In this document: positions 43,901-56,329 of the stretch, one piece after another
Layout: the number at the start of each line of letters is the position of its first letter
Numbering within the stretch: the stretch's first letter is position 1
DNA from: Phoronis australis
Taxonomy: Eukaryota > Phoronida > Phoronidae
Assembly: GCA_002633005.1 (NCBI GenBank)
Contig: NMRA01000112.1
Coordinates: forward strand, 327,195 to 389,194
Reading direction: 5' to 3'
DNA: 62,000 bases
Notes under the pieces: generated by a model
The model's input: the letters and a program-made list of their open reading frames with translations, nothing else
Databases searched by the model: none
What the model was told of the DNA's origin: nothing
Translations under genes and position numbers: made by a program

Positions 43901-46535
43901 ATATTGTCTCATTTTCTACTTTTTTCGGAATTCATTCTTCTCTGACTGAGGCAGACCTTTTTCCATTTCTCCAAATAGGGACTCCTTCCAACACATAAGT
44001 ATGACAAGTCCAATACAAAATGTTATCATTCTTTATTCATTAAGCCAAAATGGTTCAACCTTTTAACATAAAAAGTAACTTAAAATGCACAATACTTTAC
44101 AACATTTAGCATTACAAACACTGTTCAACAGCAAAAGTTTCCATGATATGAAAGTGGACATACACGTAACTATTACCATGGTGACGGAATAGTGTTTCCT
44201 TACACCAGAATTTGACAAGCATAATTGAAAAAATATGAAGTTGCAAGGAACAAGAATTGGAGGCTTGAAGTTTCACAATCCAACATAGCTTATTGGGGAC
44301 AAACAAAACAACAAGAATAATAAATATTTTAAGTTCTATTGGGAATTATTATTGTTTTGTTTTACTTATTTCCTAAATTTTATTATTATTATTTTATCCA
44401 GGCACCAAAATGGTTGCGCGCTATATCAGGACTCTTCCATGTGTTAGACACGGCGCTTTCGAGCTTTAACGCACCAGGCTCTACGGCGATATGGGATAGA
44501 TTCCCATCTAGGTTTTAACCTCAAAATCAGTGACCGGATTTGGCCAGACGAAATGGTACAGAAAGCGATGGGAAGTATTCTAGCCCCTAACCGGCCAACC
44601 GAGGGCTACGTGTTGACTAGCCCCTGTCCTACCAGCCCGTTGATAACCTTTATACCTCGCCGCCGGGTCTCATCCCCAAAGCAGACGGGGATTGTCACAA
44701 GATATCCCACTTATACCCAAGGAAGTAGTAAAATGGCGAGGGATTGGTTTGGGTTTGAGGGATCATTAGAATCGAAAGCAATCGGCCGCTAGAAAAGCCA
44801 TCTGTGGCTACAAGTAATAAATAAGGGAAGTATTGTTTGTCCAGGACAATTAACGACGAACGGGAAGGAGTCTACTAGGTATAAACTTACGAGTGAATGT
44901 ACTGTTACTTGAGGCTGGACCAACAGGAAGCTGGAGAGAAAGAACAAACAGCGCAACCATCGGACTTGGTAGGAACTAACTAGGAGTTGGATATGAAGCA
45001 TGAAGGGCTGGTATTTGCCCAAATAATAGGATTTATGTCAGAGTGCCATAAATCTCATTATTTCTCAAATTAAGATTATTCATATTGTTGACTTGATAAC
45101 ATGAATTAAGAAGCAATAAGTTACAAAACATGACTTGAAAGCAATTGAGACTTACAAATTAGAAAAATATGAATCATTTTGTGAGAACCTAATCAAGCCT
45201 TGAACAGCAGTTGACAGTCAAACAAAAAACCATTTCAAAATTATTTCAACTATTTTTTTAGCTTAGTGTTAGATCACCTGAATGGGACATTCACAGTAAA
45301 ATAATTCGAATATTTCTTATATTTTCCATAAAAAAACACGAAAACTGTACAAAGTTTCGTTTTTGTAGCAACGTTTGTCAAAATGTATCAACGTTAAATC
45401 TTCACAAAGTACAAAGTAACAGGTTGAACATGCCTTCTAATTCAGAAAAAGTCGCCATGTTGTCGGTGCCGCCAGAAATGAGACCTAGTCCAATGGGAAT
45501 TGTGAGCACATTTATCTCTTAATAAGTAACAACTATGAGGCTGAAATTTGGTCAAAACTATTGAATCGTGCAGAATAGTAAGTAAACGGATATGTCTCAC
45601 TAAATTTCATCGTAAATTGTTGGCGAAAACAATTTACACAAAGTTTTAATCTCGTAACTTATCCCGCTGTCCTCCAATATGGCCGACGCGATCCAAACAA
45701 AGTGACCCAAATTTCGCCACAAAAATTGCAATAACTTTACACTGCTTGCCCCGATTTTGATACTTTTTCGATTTTTACTGAGTAGTATGCACTGTCTTTT
45801 CGATGATAGCAAAGTTCTTTTTGAAAACGAGAAAAAAAATCAAAACGAAAAAAATTGGTACGACTCGTATTGGATCTTAGGTTCGACCGCCCTAAGCAAC
45901 TAAACACCACTGACTACAAACTATAAATACATAACATATGCAAACGAATCACGAGATATAACTAGTAAAACAAAATAATGAATACTTTTCGAGCAAGCGA
46001 TAGCACATTCAGTTACAAGGAAAAAATGGCGGCGGTCAGGACAAGTTCCTGAAATGATGAGCCGGAAATGTGGGTACGGAAATAACCGATGAAAGACGAT
46101 AATTATACGCTCAAAGAAGGGTCAAGTACTGTTAAAAAATCGCTTTTGGCAAGAAAGGCGAAAAGAAGATTTTATTTAGTAGTAAGTATTTTCGGATACT
46201 GGAACCACATGGGCATTGTGAGACCAGGACTTTAAATTATGTCGTCACAATTATCATGCTGCCCCTCTCCTTCCGCAGTCGCAACCACTTTCAAGAGGCA
46301 CATATAGCGGCAAAACAGGAGCCCCTGTTTCATGCATGTCCGTAAGCTTATCATGTTTAGGTCAGTGCTTTCAACGGTTGCAACCGATTTTGAATCACCC
46401 TCCAGGACGAGATGTGCACCATGTTTTTCACAGGGCCCAACCAGTAGCTTATTTAGCTAAATGGATAATAAGGACTGCATACCTTAATAAACGTGAATAA
46501 ATGTATACTAACAGGCCTGTCAGTATTCCCAATTA
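40906..46535. other. 5.6 kb without a recognised gene
   Basis: Mostly AT-rich DNA with short frames lacking domains. 42205-42230 has a small AT repeat with a duplicated TATGCATTTGC. 45440-46080 is more CpG-rich and has ATGGCGGC, ATATGGCCGAC and CCGGAAATG words, reminiscent of YY1 and ETS sites in TATA-less promoters, but I found no transcript start or exon to attach them to. Confidence 0.45.
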
Positions 46536-46663
46536 TAGTCCAGTCACTCTACGGATAACCCGGAAAATTGCAACAGAAGGTTTTATTGCATAAATCGTAT
46601 CCTTTCACACCCATTATTGGGAAAAAAAGTCTACCGGAATCGGAGTGGCGGAAGTTGGTTTTT

Positions 46664-47285
46664 CAAGATGGCGGACAAAATGGCCGCCAGATTTTCTGAT
46701 GCGCACTATATCTGAGGAATGGAATGTGATAGAGTAAACATTCAAAAAGGTTTACCTTTGTTTTGTGGGTAAAAAACCATTGGAAATGGTTTTACATGGC
46801 TGTGGTGACACTGTCTGCCATTTTCAGAGATGGCCGCCAAATCTACTTGAGTCGCACAACTTCACACGAACAGATTGGTGTGTCGTCTTGCTTCAAACAT
46901 CGCATCATAGGTTTTCTGGGTCGACTAATCCATTGAGACTCATTGCATTTGGCACTAATGATTACTTCCACCATTTCCAAGATGGCGGACAAAATGGCCG
47001 CCAGATTTGCAGATGATCATTATAACTCGAGAGTGGAATGTGATAGAGTAAAAATTCAAAAATGTTTACGTATCTTTTTTGGGTCAACAAATCCATTGGA
47101 AAAGTTTTGCATGGCCGTGGTGACACCATCAGCCATTTTCCAAGATGGCCTTCAAAACTATTTCGAATCGCACAACTTCGCACAAACAGATTAGTGTGTC
47201 GTCTTGCTTCAAGTATCATAGGTTTTCTGGGTCGACTAATCCATTTAGACTCATTGCGTTTGGCTCTAATGATTACTTCCACCAT
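46664..47285. repeat. Subterminal tandem repeat, 314-bp unit, with YY1-like cores
   Basis: CAAGATGGCGGACAAAATGG at 46664 recurs at 46978. Between and after are matching blocks (GAATGTGATAGAGTAAA, TGGTGACAC, GTGTGTCGTCTTGCTTCAA, TTTTCTGGGTCGACTAATCC). Two units are near complete. The ATGGCGG cores resemble YY1 sites and recur in the right end (51291-51303, 50968-50976). Confidence 0.8.
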
Positions 47286-47669
47286 TTTCTAACATGCCCA
47301 CCAAATAGTTGCTTCGTGTAAGAACTTCAGATTCCAGAGACACGCCATATCCTGAGTTTTTTAAGTCAGCACATCCATTACAATATTTTTTGTCTGGTTG
47401 TTGATGATTACGACTACCATTTTCAAAATGGTTTAACGAATAACTTTTTTGGGTCAAAAACATCAGGTGTGCCTGAACTGAAGGATCATTCTCCTTCTGA
47501 AAACATGTGCTGTATTGAAAGTAACTCTCTGCAATTAATTCAGTCATCTACTATCCACACTGTCTGTGTCACTTCCAGTTAGTTGTAAATGCTAGTGAAT
47601 CTATACACAATCAACCAGTATTTACACAACTAATTTCTGTCAACTCAGAATTAATTGCTGCAGCTAAAA

Positions 47670-50350
47670 CCACGGCATTCTCCACATGCAACCGAGTACA
47701 CCTATCCTAACTTCTTGCAACTACATCTCTTGGAACTGCAGTTGGTCTTACGCGAGCATCTCACTACTTTCAGCAGGTTCTCTGGTGCTGCTGAATGGCC
47801 CGTCGTCGTGGGAATGAATTTTCCACCTGCCAGCATCCATCCCCAATACAGCGAGTCTAGGCCACTGCCACGAAAACTTGACCGCTCTGCCTCTTGATAA
47901 TATGTCCCGGCAGCATGGAATTTAGCTACTGAAGAAAGGTAGTGATAATGACTGTATTTGGGCTGTGGCTAGTCAGACACCTCATCCACAAATTGCCTGT
48001 ATCGCAAATCATCCAAATTTCCAAAGCCAGAGCACAGATACAACTCTTACCAGCTTCAAATATGTCTTGCTTCAGCTGCATGTGTCTAGTGAATACTCTT
48101 AGAGTTTTTACAGAATTCTCGATCACGCAGTTTCTTGAATGGGAGAGCCTTTGCTAATACTGAACAGCTGTAATGTTGTGTTGCAACCACCCATTGCATG
48201 CGCAAATGGCCAAACTGCGCAAGTTTCGGCACCAAGCGACAACTGTAGTTCCTTGATGCCCCAGACTCTCCTCTTGCTTTGGTGTCTATTGTCAAATTTC
48301 ATGAACATGAAGTAGCATGGTAACGCAAAAGAACCAACAAGTCTGTATCGTCTGCAATAAGGGTAGTTGGACCTTGTACTGCGTTCTCTACTGCTGTTTC
48401 TACAATTAAAACAACTGCATCACCTTGAGCTTGTACCACTGTGCAACCAGCATTTCCTAGCAAACTTGACAAGAAGTGAGTGAATCGTTTGTTTTTGTTT
48501 TTTTTTCCAAAAATGTTCCTTTTTTACTTGATCACCATGTCACCATTGAAGTGAACTTCAGTTCCAACCACCCACCCAGTCTTTGAACATGAAATACATC
48601 TTTAGTTGATGGACCATCTCAGTAACCATCAAAAACAACAACAGGCTGGGTGCACTTGCTGATGTAATCCACATATTAAGCTATACCAAATGACTGATAC
48701 GTTGCACCTCTAGGCTATGGAATACGGTGAAGGAGAGAACCGCCGTCGATTACATGCATCACCGTGTTTTCTGGAAATTGAAATCCTCAGGTAGTCCTCC
48801 ACGGGACCAGAGTGCATCAGCTCATATTGATTTATTAGCGACTCAGGGAAGACCAAATATATCAAAAAGAACAGGGGAACCAACACACAGCTCAAACTTC
48901 AAAAGGCTTGATGAACTTTCACTGTTGTCTTTTGCAGCTGTCAGGATTCGCTGAAATAGCAGTCGTGGATCCACTTGTGTAAAATTACTATTAGCAGCAT
49001 GAATTCAACAATGCTGCGGATGTCTTTGTCGTCACGCGACTGTCTTGCCTGGGTACATTCTTTAGGCTGCTGACTTGTTTCACAACTCAAGTTTGTCACA
49101 GTCTGCATGTCACCATTTATACTTGAGCATGCCGGCAAGGAAAGCAGCCTCAGTGCACTCTGTGTATCTCCCATTTCGCAACCTCAAGTTAAACCTCCTG
49201 TTGTTTTAATTTGTTCAATTACAAGGTCTTATCTCATTATGACAAGCCTGCCCAGAATCTGTCACTTTGTCTTATGGTTTGTTGGCCGTAGACGTCTGGA
49301 CGGGTGTCTTTGAGTTGCTACGTCTGCTTCAGTCAAGTATATGTATGAAAATTTTGCAAAAGAGTTGTGACCAGCAGCTGCAAAGTAAGACAGCATTTCA
49401 AAAACTACTTTTAGGTGAAGCTCCCAATCTGACGTTATTTCTGCTTTTAAAAAAGTCGAAGGGTGTCAATCATCTTCATATACTGCAGTCAAAGACTAAT
49501 GATTGGACTTTGCATGGACAAGTCTGATTTATGTGCTTTGATTTTTATGGATACCCACAAGACACTCCGACAAGCATACATCGTCGCACACAGACGTCAT
49601 GCCAGCAATAAGATCATCATACCGCTTCCGACCAGCTCTCACATCCTCATGAAGAATATCATTGGACATTGATTCTTCTGACGAACTATTCTCTGTCACT
49701 GTGGATTCTGAAGACCTATACTCTGATTCAGTCGTGTTTGAATATACCAATGGCAGCAGGTCGGAAACCAGTAGTGAACTCTCGTGAGGGCATTCCACTG
49801 TAATCCAAGGTTCAGAATTGGAAGACACTGGCTGGGCATGGCATGCCCCATAGTATACATCTAGTTATGTGATCAGTTAGGATGTCTGAGATGTCTGAAG
49901 AATCTGTCTCCATATTCTGACCAGCCAAAATTTGTGTACAAGCATTGAACCGCTCCACCTCTTGGCGTGTAATCTGTGTGTTCTGTATTGGTGACATTCA
50001 GGACTCCTGGAATTTCTGAAGAACCTGAATTTCTTTCTTCATTGGTTTTGGATTGGCGTTACTTGAACTGTCAATATTCGGAAGTGGGATGTTGAATGTT
50101 CTGGCTTTTATGATAGCATTCAGTGCTGAGTCTACCAACATATGCCCCCTCACTGCTCTATCCACACTTTTTCCACTTAACATAAGGATCACACTGTTTG
50201 ATGCATGCACCGTCTCAAGAACTCCTTGAAGCCCTGTGCTTGACATTGCGTATCCAATACATTCCAGAAAGCTCATCTCAGTATGAAATCTTCCAAACCT
50301 GGCTAAGAACAAGTGACTGCAGATCACTATCGTTTTGTTTGCAGACACTG
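47670..50350 (-). pseudogene. Broken gene for a large XPG/FEN1-like PIN nuclease family protein
   Basis: Reading leftward, conserved blocks appear in order but in different frames. LSGKSVDRAVRGHMLVD (50130-50180) comes first, then RYDDLIAG and CLSECL (49529-49640), DWELHLKVVFEML and AAAGHNSFAKF (49325-49429), RFWAGLS (about 49240-49262), DPRLLFQRIL (48941-48972) and VIDGGSLLHRI (48716-48755). VVVFDGY and DGPSTKD (48598-48642), GDAVVLIVETAVENAV (48378-48427), ADDTDLLVLL (48327-48355), VWGIKELQLSLGAE (48225-48266) and MGGCNTT (48170-48202) follow, then SGLDSLYWGWML and a Cys-rich tail RCSRKTNCSSKRCSCKK (47695-47875). From memory this order matches a widespread set of invertebrate proteins of about 1000 residues annotated only as uncharacterised. 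The acidic blocks IDGG, FDGY, GDA, DDTD and GGCDTT match the layout of XPG/FEN1-type PIN nucleases; that link is my inference. Several frameshifts and stops make it dead. Confidence 0.75.
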
Positions 50351-51447
50351 ATTTCCTCTAAAATCAGTTGCCTATGTTTATGAAAAGCATGTATATTAAA
50401 CAAATTGTGGGTCCTAACTATTAAAATTTAATTAATAACTTTTTGTTACACAATCCTATTTGCTTTTCATCAAATTCAGGTGAAATCAGCAGCCAATTCT
50501 CAATACATGCCAGCAGCAGACGAAATCGATGCTTGGGAACAACTAATAATATCTCCAGTAGCAGAGAAAAAAGCCACTTCCTGCCAAATTTTATTAAGGG
50601 TTTGTATAATGAATGAGCCAATAACTCCACCAGAATAACATATTTTTCTAAAAAGTATTATTTTTGATACCTCAAATGAATATATTTTACAGAAAAATAA
50701 TTGAGTTTGTGAAATTCATAATGAAAAGCCTTTTCTGAAAAACACACCAACTTTTATGTTATATAATCTAAAATGTGATTAAAATTCCACATTTAGTATA
50801 TAAATCTTAAAAACAAATTATAGAAATAATCAACTCATTAACCCTGACTGTACATTGTAAAATGTTTTTGTGTAAATGCGTATCAGGTTACAAACAAAGT
50901 TTGCAGAACGTAAATGCGGTAAATTGGAGTTTGTGAATTGGCAGCCATTTCGGCGGTCATTTTGTCAGCCATCTTGATTTTTTTCTCGCAAACCAGTGAC
51001 CAATTGTAAGGTCCAGATATTTTAAATTGTCTAACTTACAAAAGAATAAAACTTTTTCCATTTTCAAGGCAAAATATAAAAAGAAATCTTGCAACATGTA
51101 CCAAATTTCCCTTTCGGCCGTCATTTTGTCGGCCATATAGGTTTTATTTTACGGAAAATTGGAATCTTTTGATTGGTATGCCTGTTATGAAAAGTATATA
51201 ATCAATGACAAACTTTATTGTTTTATTTTTAGCTGTTTCATAGGAGTGATATGCCAGAAAACAGTAATCACCGGTTTTGTCGGCCATTTTTTCCGCCATC
51301 TTGAAAAACCGACTTCCGCCACTCCGATTTCGGTAGATTTTTTTTCTGACACCAAGGGATGTTTGAAGATGCCATTTATGCAAAAAAAACTTCTGTTGCA
51401 ATTTTTTTCTAGGTTGGGCCCTCTGGAGCCCTAGAATGACTGGACTA

Positions 51448-53530
51448 ATAGCACACTTTCAGCCTATGCAAATTTGCTTTTTTTATTCTCAAAGCCTATT
51501 GACTGTTTAATTGACACAAGAAAAGTGACTAGGTTTGTCACAATTCAAATTTGATAATTGTACCTATTGCTAACTGTTACAGATTCAAGGGTGCATTGAC
51601 AAAACTAAGCACCATTATGAAGTGAAACAACACTCTGACACAAACTGCACACATGTGGATCTAGGATGTTTCAGGGGTAACCAGAGCTTTGGAAGGAAAA
51701 CGATAAAAGGTTATTCCTAGTGTCATGTCAGCATTGTTTTCTTTCACAGAGTCACATGTGTGCATAGTGATTGTGCTTAACTGGATTTCCAAAACTGTCT
51801 TTATAAGAAATACTCTCAGGCATTAGCAAAATAGAGATGACAGGTTGCTTCTTATAGATCTTTTCACTGTAGTGGACACTTCTCAGCATCTGCCACAGGT
51901 ACACCCTGATGACAATCACAGCTGGTGATACCCACCATCACCACCCTGTGAGCGTGGACATAGCAAGTTGAATAAAGTTTTGTGAGGCTGAAAAAAACAA
52001 ACCACATTATTTTTGAGTAATAGTTTAAACATGACCTCAACATGAAGGGGAGTTTTGTTTTTAACAACATTCGTGTTGGTGTTTTCATAGCTGCAAATTG
52101 GTTGTTGTTCTTCAAAAAGCCATTGGTCCACTACTAATGAAGTTTTAAGACAATATAATTTTCAGCATTTCATGTGGCATGTTTTTAGTGATACATAACA
52201 AATGTATTTTATTACATGTTCTGTTTTGTTACCTATTAATCTTGTGTGATTACTGATGAAAGAATACAACAAGAGTGACTTGATAACACAAAAGTTATGT
52301 ACAAACCGGTTCTATTCCGTCAAGAAACGAAAGTAGTTCTTGCCTAGAAATTCCAAGCATACCTGCATGTGAAGAGACCGAACATCAATGGCCACCTAAG
52401 CCTATTCCTGTGCACATGGCTCAGTACTCGAATCATGTTGTCACTGTTTCTTGAGTGGTGTTGTTATTGCTGGTGCAGTGGTGATGCACGCTACGATGAT
52501 CCTTTAAAAACATGACAATCATACAAAATGCCAGTTTGAGCAGTACATGGATAACATTGATCAATACATTCCATAGAATACACAATAATGCGAAAGTGTG
52601 AGTGTACTTCAAATTGAAACTTCACTGTTCTAGAAGTTTTCAGACCAGTTAAGTTTAGTTCCTACGTTAACTTGCCAACACGTATACTAGAAGTCTGAAA
52701 ACAACCGACATTCAAGGAGGATAGATGATTTTCGAAGCACTCTTTAGGCCCTCTGCCATGTAAACTGATGGATTGATTTCTTGATAACGTGAGTCTGCAA
52801 GGGCCTAGTCGCATACTCAAATTCCAAGTTTGATTTTGCTCTCTCATATTTTTGGTATTTGAATATGAATTCCTGCACAGTCAAGAACAGTTTGAGTGTT
52901 ACTGAATTTATTAAAAGCGGGTGGCAAATATTTTTTGTTTTTGTTAACAGAAGGCAACGTATTCATTAGCCTTGGCGCAAAGCTGTTTACTAAATATACA
53001 ACTTTGCACCAATGTGGGTAAAACGTGGTAAGATAAAATCTGACACAAAATTATTGTCGTTAAAAACTGCAGTCTTCCTTGAGTAAATTAAATTATTTAA
53101 CGGTGTTGGAAAAAATGTCGTTCTGCCGTTATTCTTCTGCTAAAGTTGTGGAGCGATCTTTAGCGACAGCTTTCGGCGCCATGAAATATTGCGTCACCTA
53201 ATGGCCGATTCTTCAATCAACTGTACTTCTTCCATGAGGTTGCGTAAATGCCACAACAAATTATCGGAACTGGTTTCATATAGTGTTTAGAATTTTGATA
53301 CCGAAAAACTGAATTTCAGAACAAATTTTGTTGCTGCGAAGTTGTCGCAAAAATTTAGGAAATTGCGCGTGCGCGTGACACGAGCGTACTGTTTTCAAAA
53401 CGCCGACATGTTAGAAAAGGCGAGGAGTTACGCAAGAAAATGACGTTTATTGCATTGTTTTTCACTTAAACGGCTGTAACGGGCAAGGTGTGTGTCGGTT
53501 AATTCATAGATTTTGCGTGCACCCCGTCCG
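51448..53530. other. No recognised feature
   Basis: About 2 kb of AT-rich DNA to the right of the TIR element. Short frames show no domains. Confidence 0.5.
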
Positions 53531-53544
53531 GTCTTTAGCTTTAC

Positions 53545-53690
53545 ATGTTGATACAAGTTTCACAGCTAGGTGACGAGCAGAACTACCCTGGCTATGTGCA
53601 AATTTTGGGTTATACGGAAGAAACACACACAGCGGTACCTAGCTGTATTTTGACGACAGTCTTCATACAGCTAGCTGGCTGGCTACGTAT
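53545..53690 (+). other. Coding-like block shared with 5250-5560 (inverted)
   Basis: Open frame with GDEQNYPGYVQILGYTEETH followed by TTVFIQLAGWL. Its DNA aligns to the reverse strand of 5250-5560 at about 70-75 percent. The two shared segments are adjacent here and separated by about 130 bases there. The frame is kept in the first segment in both copies. The family is not recognised. Confidence 0.4.
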
Positions 53691-54937
53691 TCATGCAATT
53701 TTGACAAAGAATTCTATCCAACATATGGATCCATGTAGTAACCGTAGTTTTAGAGAATCCAAAACGGTAGGATATATCCAGATGTTTCAGATTAAGCCTA
53801 AGCTGCACGAGCATCATACACTGTTCTGACATGCGCAGTATCACATTCCACCCATTCCAATAATTGAAAGCAAATCTCGAGCACAACTTGATCAAATATA
53901 AAAAGTAGCACAGTTTTGCAGTCCACTGTACATGGATACTACTGCATCGTCACCCTAATACCATATACTGAGAATCTTATGGAGCCATTGTTCAATTTCT
54001 TCTTCAGTACTGAGATCTCCCTCTCTTGGGACCCGATAATAGCTTCGTTGACAAGGGGGTCAACACTAACTCGAAAGGGTGGCAACGAAATAATGGAATT
54101 AGAAGGAATGGGATCGACAGGATTGACTTTTTTCTTTCGGGTTGGCTCAGTATCACTGTACTTGAGATGTACCTTGAAGCAATGTTGAATCAATTAATAT
54201 CCTTCATACTCTCAACAAAATGACAGCTGCACAGGCGATCTGAGGAAGACTGTAAAACAAACATGAGACTTGAAGTACATGCTACAATTTGCCTTCCTAA
54301 AACTACTTTGAGCTAGTGAAGTAGTAACACGAATTCTCAAACCGTGTGCGTCTATAAACTCTTTTTACAGCAACATTTAAACTGCAACGATTCAAAGACT
54401 TCAATTCGTTACAATTCGATTATTTTTTCTAGATTCGATTTTTACGATTCGATTAATAAAAAATACAATAAGGTATAAATCTCTTATTTCTACCTCACAC
54501 ACCGGAAACTCCGTCCACTGATAGACATAAGGTGAAAGGCATACATGGTTACATCAGTGAGTCAAATATGGCCATCTTCAAAGATAAAAAGAAAATGGAG
54601 TCATTTATTCAAGTCAAAAACAACTAGTATGAGCTCCAGTTAAACTAGCCGTAGCTAACTAATCAAAACAATTGACATCGCCTATCACGGGCACATGGTT
54701 TCATGGATTTGTCAAGATACATACTAGAACGTGCCTGGTGAGGTAGTCTTGGATATGCTTTTTAAAATAATTGAGATCTTCAAGAATGTTAATGTTTGAA
54801 GCAAGCCTTACATTTCCTTTTTGAAAACCCTTTGCACTCCGAAACCAAAATATTTTCAGACTTTAATTTTTTTCTGGCAAGTCCAAGAGCCTGCCGTCTA
54901 CCATGCTGAATTAACTGCTGTGCAACACCGCCAATGA
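53691..54937. other. No recognised feature
   Basis: Non-coding. 54380-54480 has repeated CGATTCGAT/TTCGATT words in an AT-rich simple-sequence-like run. Confidence 0.5.
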
Positions 54938-55304
54938 TTGGACGAGATTAGACTCTTTCGGCCAATGAAAACGGTTGTTTTGTACCTCTCAAGGAAAATA
55001 GCCAAAAGAGATCACAACGCTGTCAAGCGAATAAGACAGTTTGTTCGCAAACAACAAGATGTCGACCGGGACTACTTTTGGACCTGTTTTGGCCAGCATA
55101 TTTATGATTTGCGCCAATGAATCCTTTAATGGTAGTACGCCTTTACATGTATATTATCGTAGAAACGGTGACGATACTTTCTTAGTTTTTGAAAATGCTA
55201 CCATTGCAGAACAGTTTTTCCAGTGGATTCGCAGCACCCAGCATGATGCTTCGGGGAAATTTGTTGGGCATAATGCTGTCATATTATGTACCTCTTTACG
55301 CTGA
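54938..55304 (+). pseudogene. Penelope-like reverse transcriptase fragment
   Basis: The frame from 55041 reads TTFGPVLASIFMICANESF followed by LHVYYRRNGDDTFLVFENA and EQFFQWI. GPVLAnIFM (motif B region) and YYRRxxDDTF (motif C, catalytic DD kept but the usual YV before it changed to NG) are Penelope-like RT signatures. The upstream frame from 54938 is shifted and the palm is cut before the following motif. It ends about 40 bases before family F copy 3. Confidence 0.75.
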
Positions 55305-56162
55305 TTGGTTGAGAATATCTCTGGGGCTCTCGAAGCTACAGGGCTACGAATTATAGACCCAATTCACGCGTCGGACATTAAAATCCAAAGCGAGGCTCAC
55401 TGCGATAAATAAAGCGGAAATTTACATTTCGTGAGTTAAATGGCCGGTCTTTGGAGTCCAACCTGAATATTAAATCTTAAAAAATGTGTCAATAATTAAC
55501 CACAGAAACGCAGAAAAATACAGCTTAAGAGAAGTCAATGCACCAAAGAATTGTCTAGCGAAAGGATATGAGATTTTTTCCGGAAAACTAGGTTCGAAAC
55601 ATGAAAAGTAAAGATAACCAAATTGCTGTGATCGTAGTGTTACAGATTAGGTATCATGCTGCATGCAGGGTTACGTTTCTTCTAATAAATTCTTGATAAA
55701 AATGCTTTCTACAAGAACTAGGTCATCTGGTCGTATTGTTGATGAGTTGAAGATAAATTTGACAGTGGTGGCTCATAGCATTTTGCTGTGATGTGCAATT
55801 AGTCACATCTGGTTTAATTTGTTGATCAGGAGTAGGGCTATTAGCTTCAAGCATAGCCTAAGTCCTGGTGGAGGCAGGCACTACCGGGACTAACAGTTGA
55901 TTTGTCATTAATCTGAAATAATACTTGATGTTATTAAATATATATTTTGATTACGATAAAAAACAGGTTCGCAATTGAAAATAAAAAATTATATGATCAT
56001 CAATTCTGCTTTCTTAGTTTTAATAATTACGTCTATTTCATTTGTTATATTTTTCAAATATCAATCTCGACCAAGTTGAATTTTAAAATTAAATCACCCT
56101 AATTTTTTCGTCCAAATCATAATCTCGTTTTAGAGCTCAATTTCAGTTAACTGGACAGAACA

Positions 56163-56217
56163 CGGTAGCGGATTCAGAGGGAGCCAAGGGAGCCATGCCC
56201 CCCTAAGATTCTCCCAN
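56163..56217. mobile_element. hAT-like MITE (M1 family) fragment ending at a single N
   Basis: GGTAGCGGATTCAGAGGGAG then GCCAAGGGAGCCATGCCCCC match the left half of the M1 family. It stops at N 56217, after which family F resumes, so the right half was lost in an assembly gap or collapsed. Confidence 0.6.
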
Positions 56218-56329
56218 AACGTTTCGCCGAGTGACGGGTTAGTGAAAAATCTACTGACCTCCCGTTCACCATCAATAGCACCCGCCCTGTTGCAAGCTCT
56301 CATAGCTCTGTCTCAAGTAGCATTTTCAG

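Larger units (their letters stand above)
46536..51447. mobile_element. 4.9-kb DNA element with long TIRs carrying a PIN-nuclease-like gene
   Basis: The left end TAGTCCAGTCACTCTACGG and the reverse of the right end TAGTCCAGTCATTCTAGGG start long inverted repeats. They stay alignable for over 150 bp through AAATTGCAACAGAAG, TCTACCGGAATCGGAGTGGC and TTTTTCAAGATGGCGG. A TA dinucleotide at each tip may be the target duplication. Inside, on the minus strand, is one large broken gene (47670-50350). Subterminal DNA on the left is a 314-bp tandem repeat. No DDE transposase is evident. Either the nuclease-like protein is the element's own enzyme or this copy is non-autonomous and carries it as cargo. 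Confidence 0.85.

Noticed and set aside
45440-46080. CpG-rich stretch with YY1- and ETS-like words as a promoter
   Set aside because: No exon, transcript start or conserved partner could be attached to it.
46765-47292. Several 76-107 codon frames
   Set aside because: They follow the 314-bp subterminal tandem repeat of the TIR element; repeated DNA explains them.
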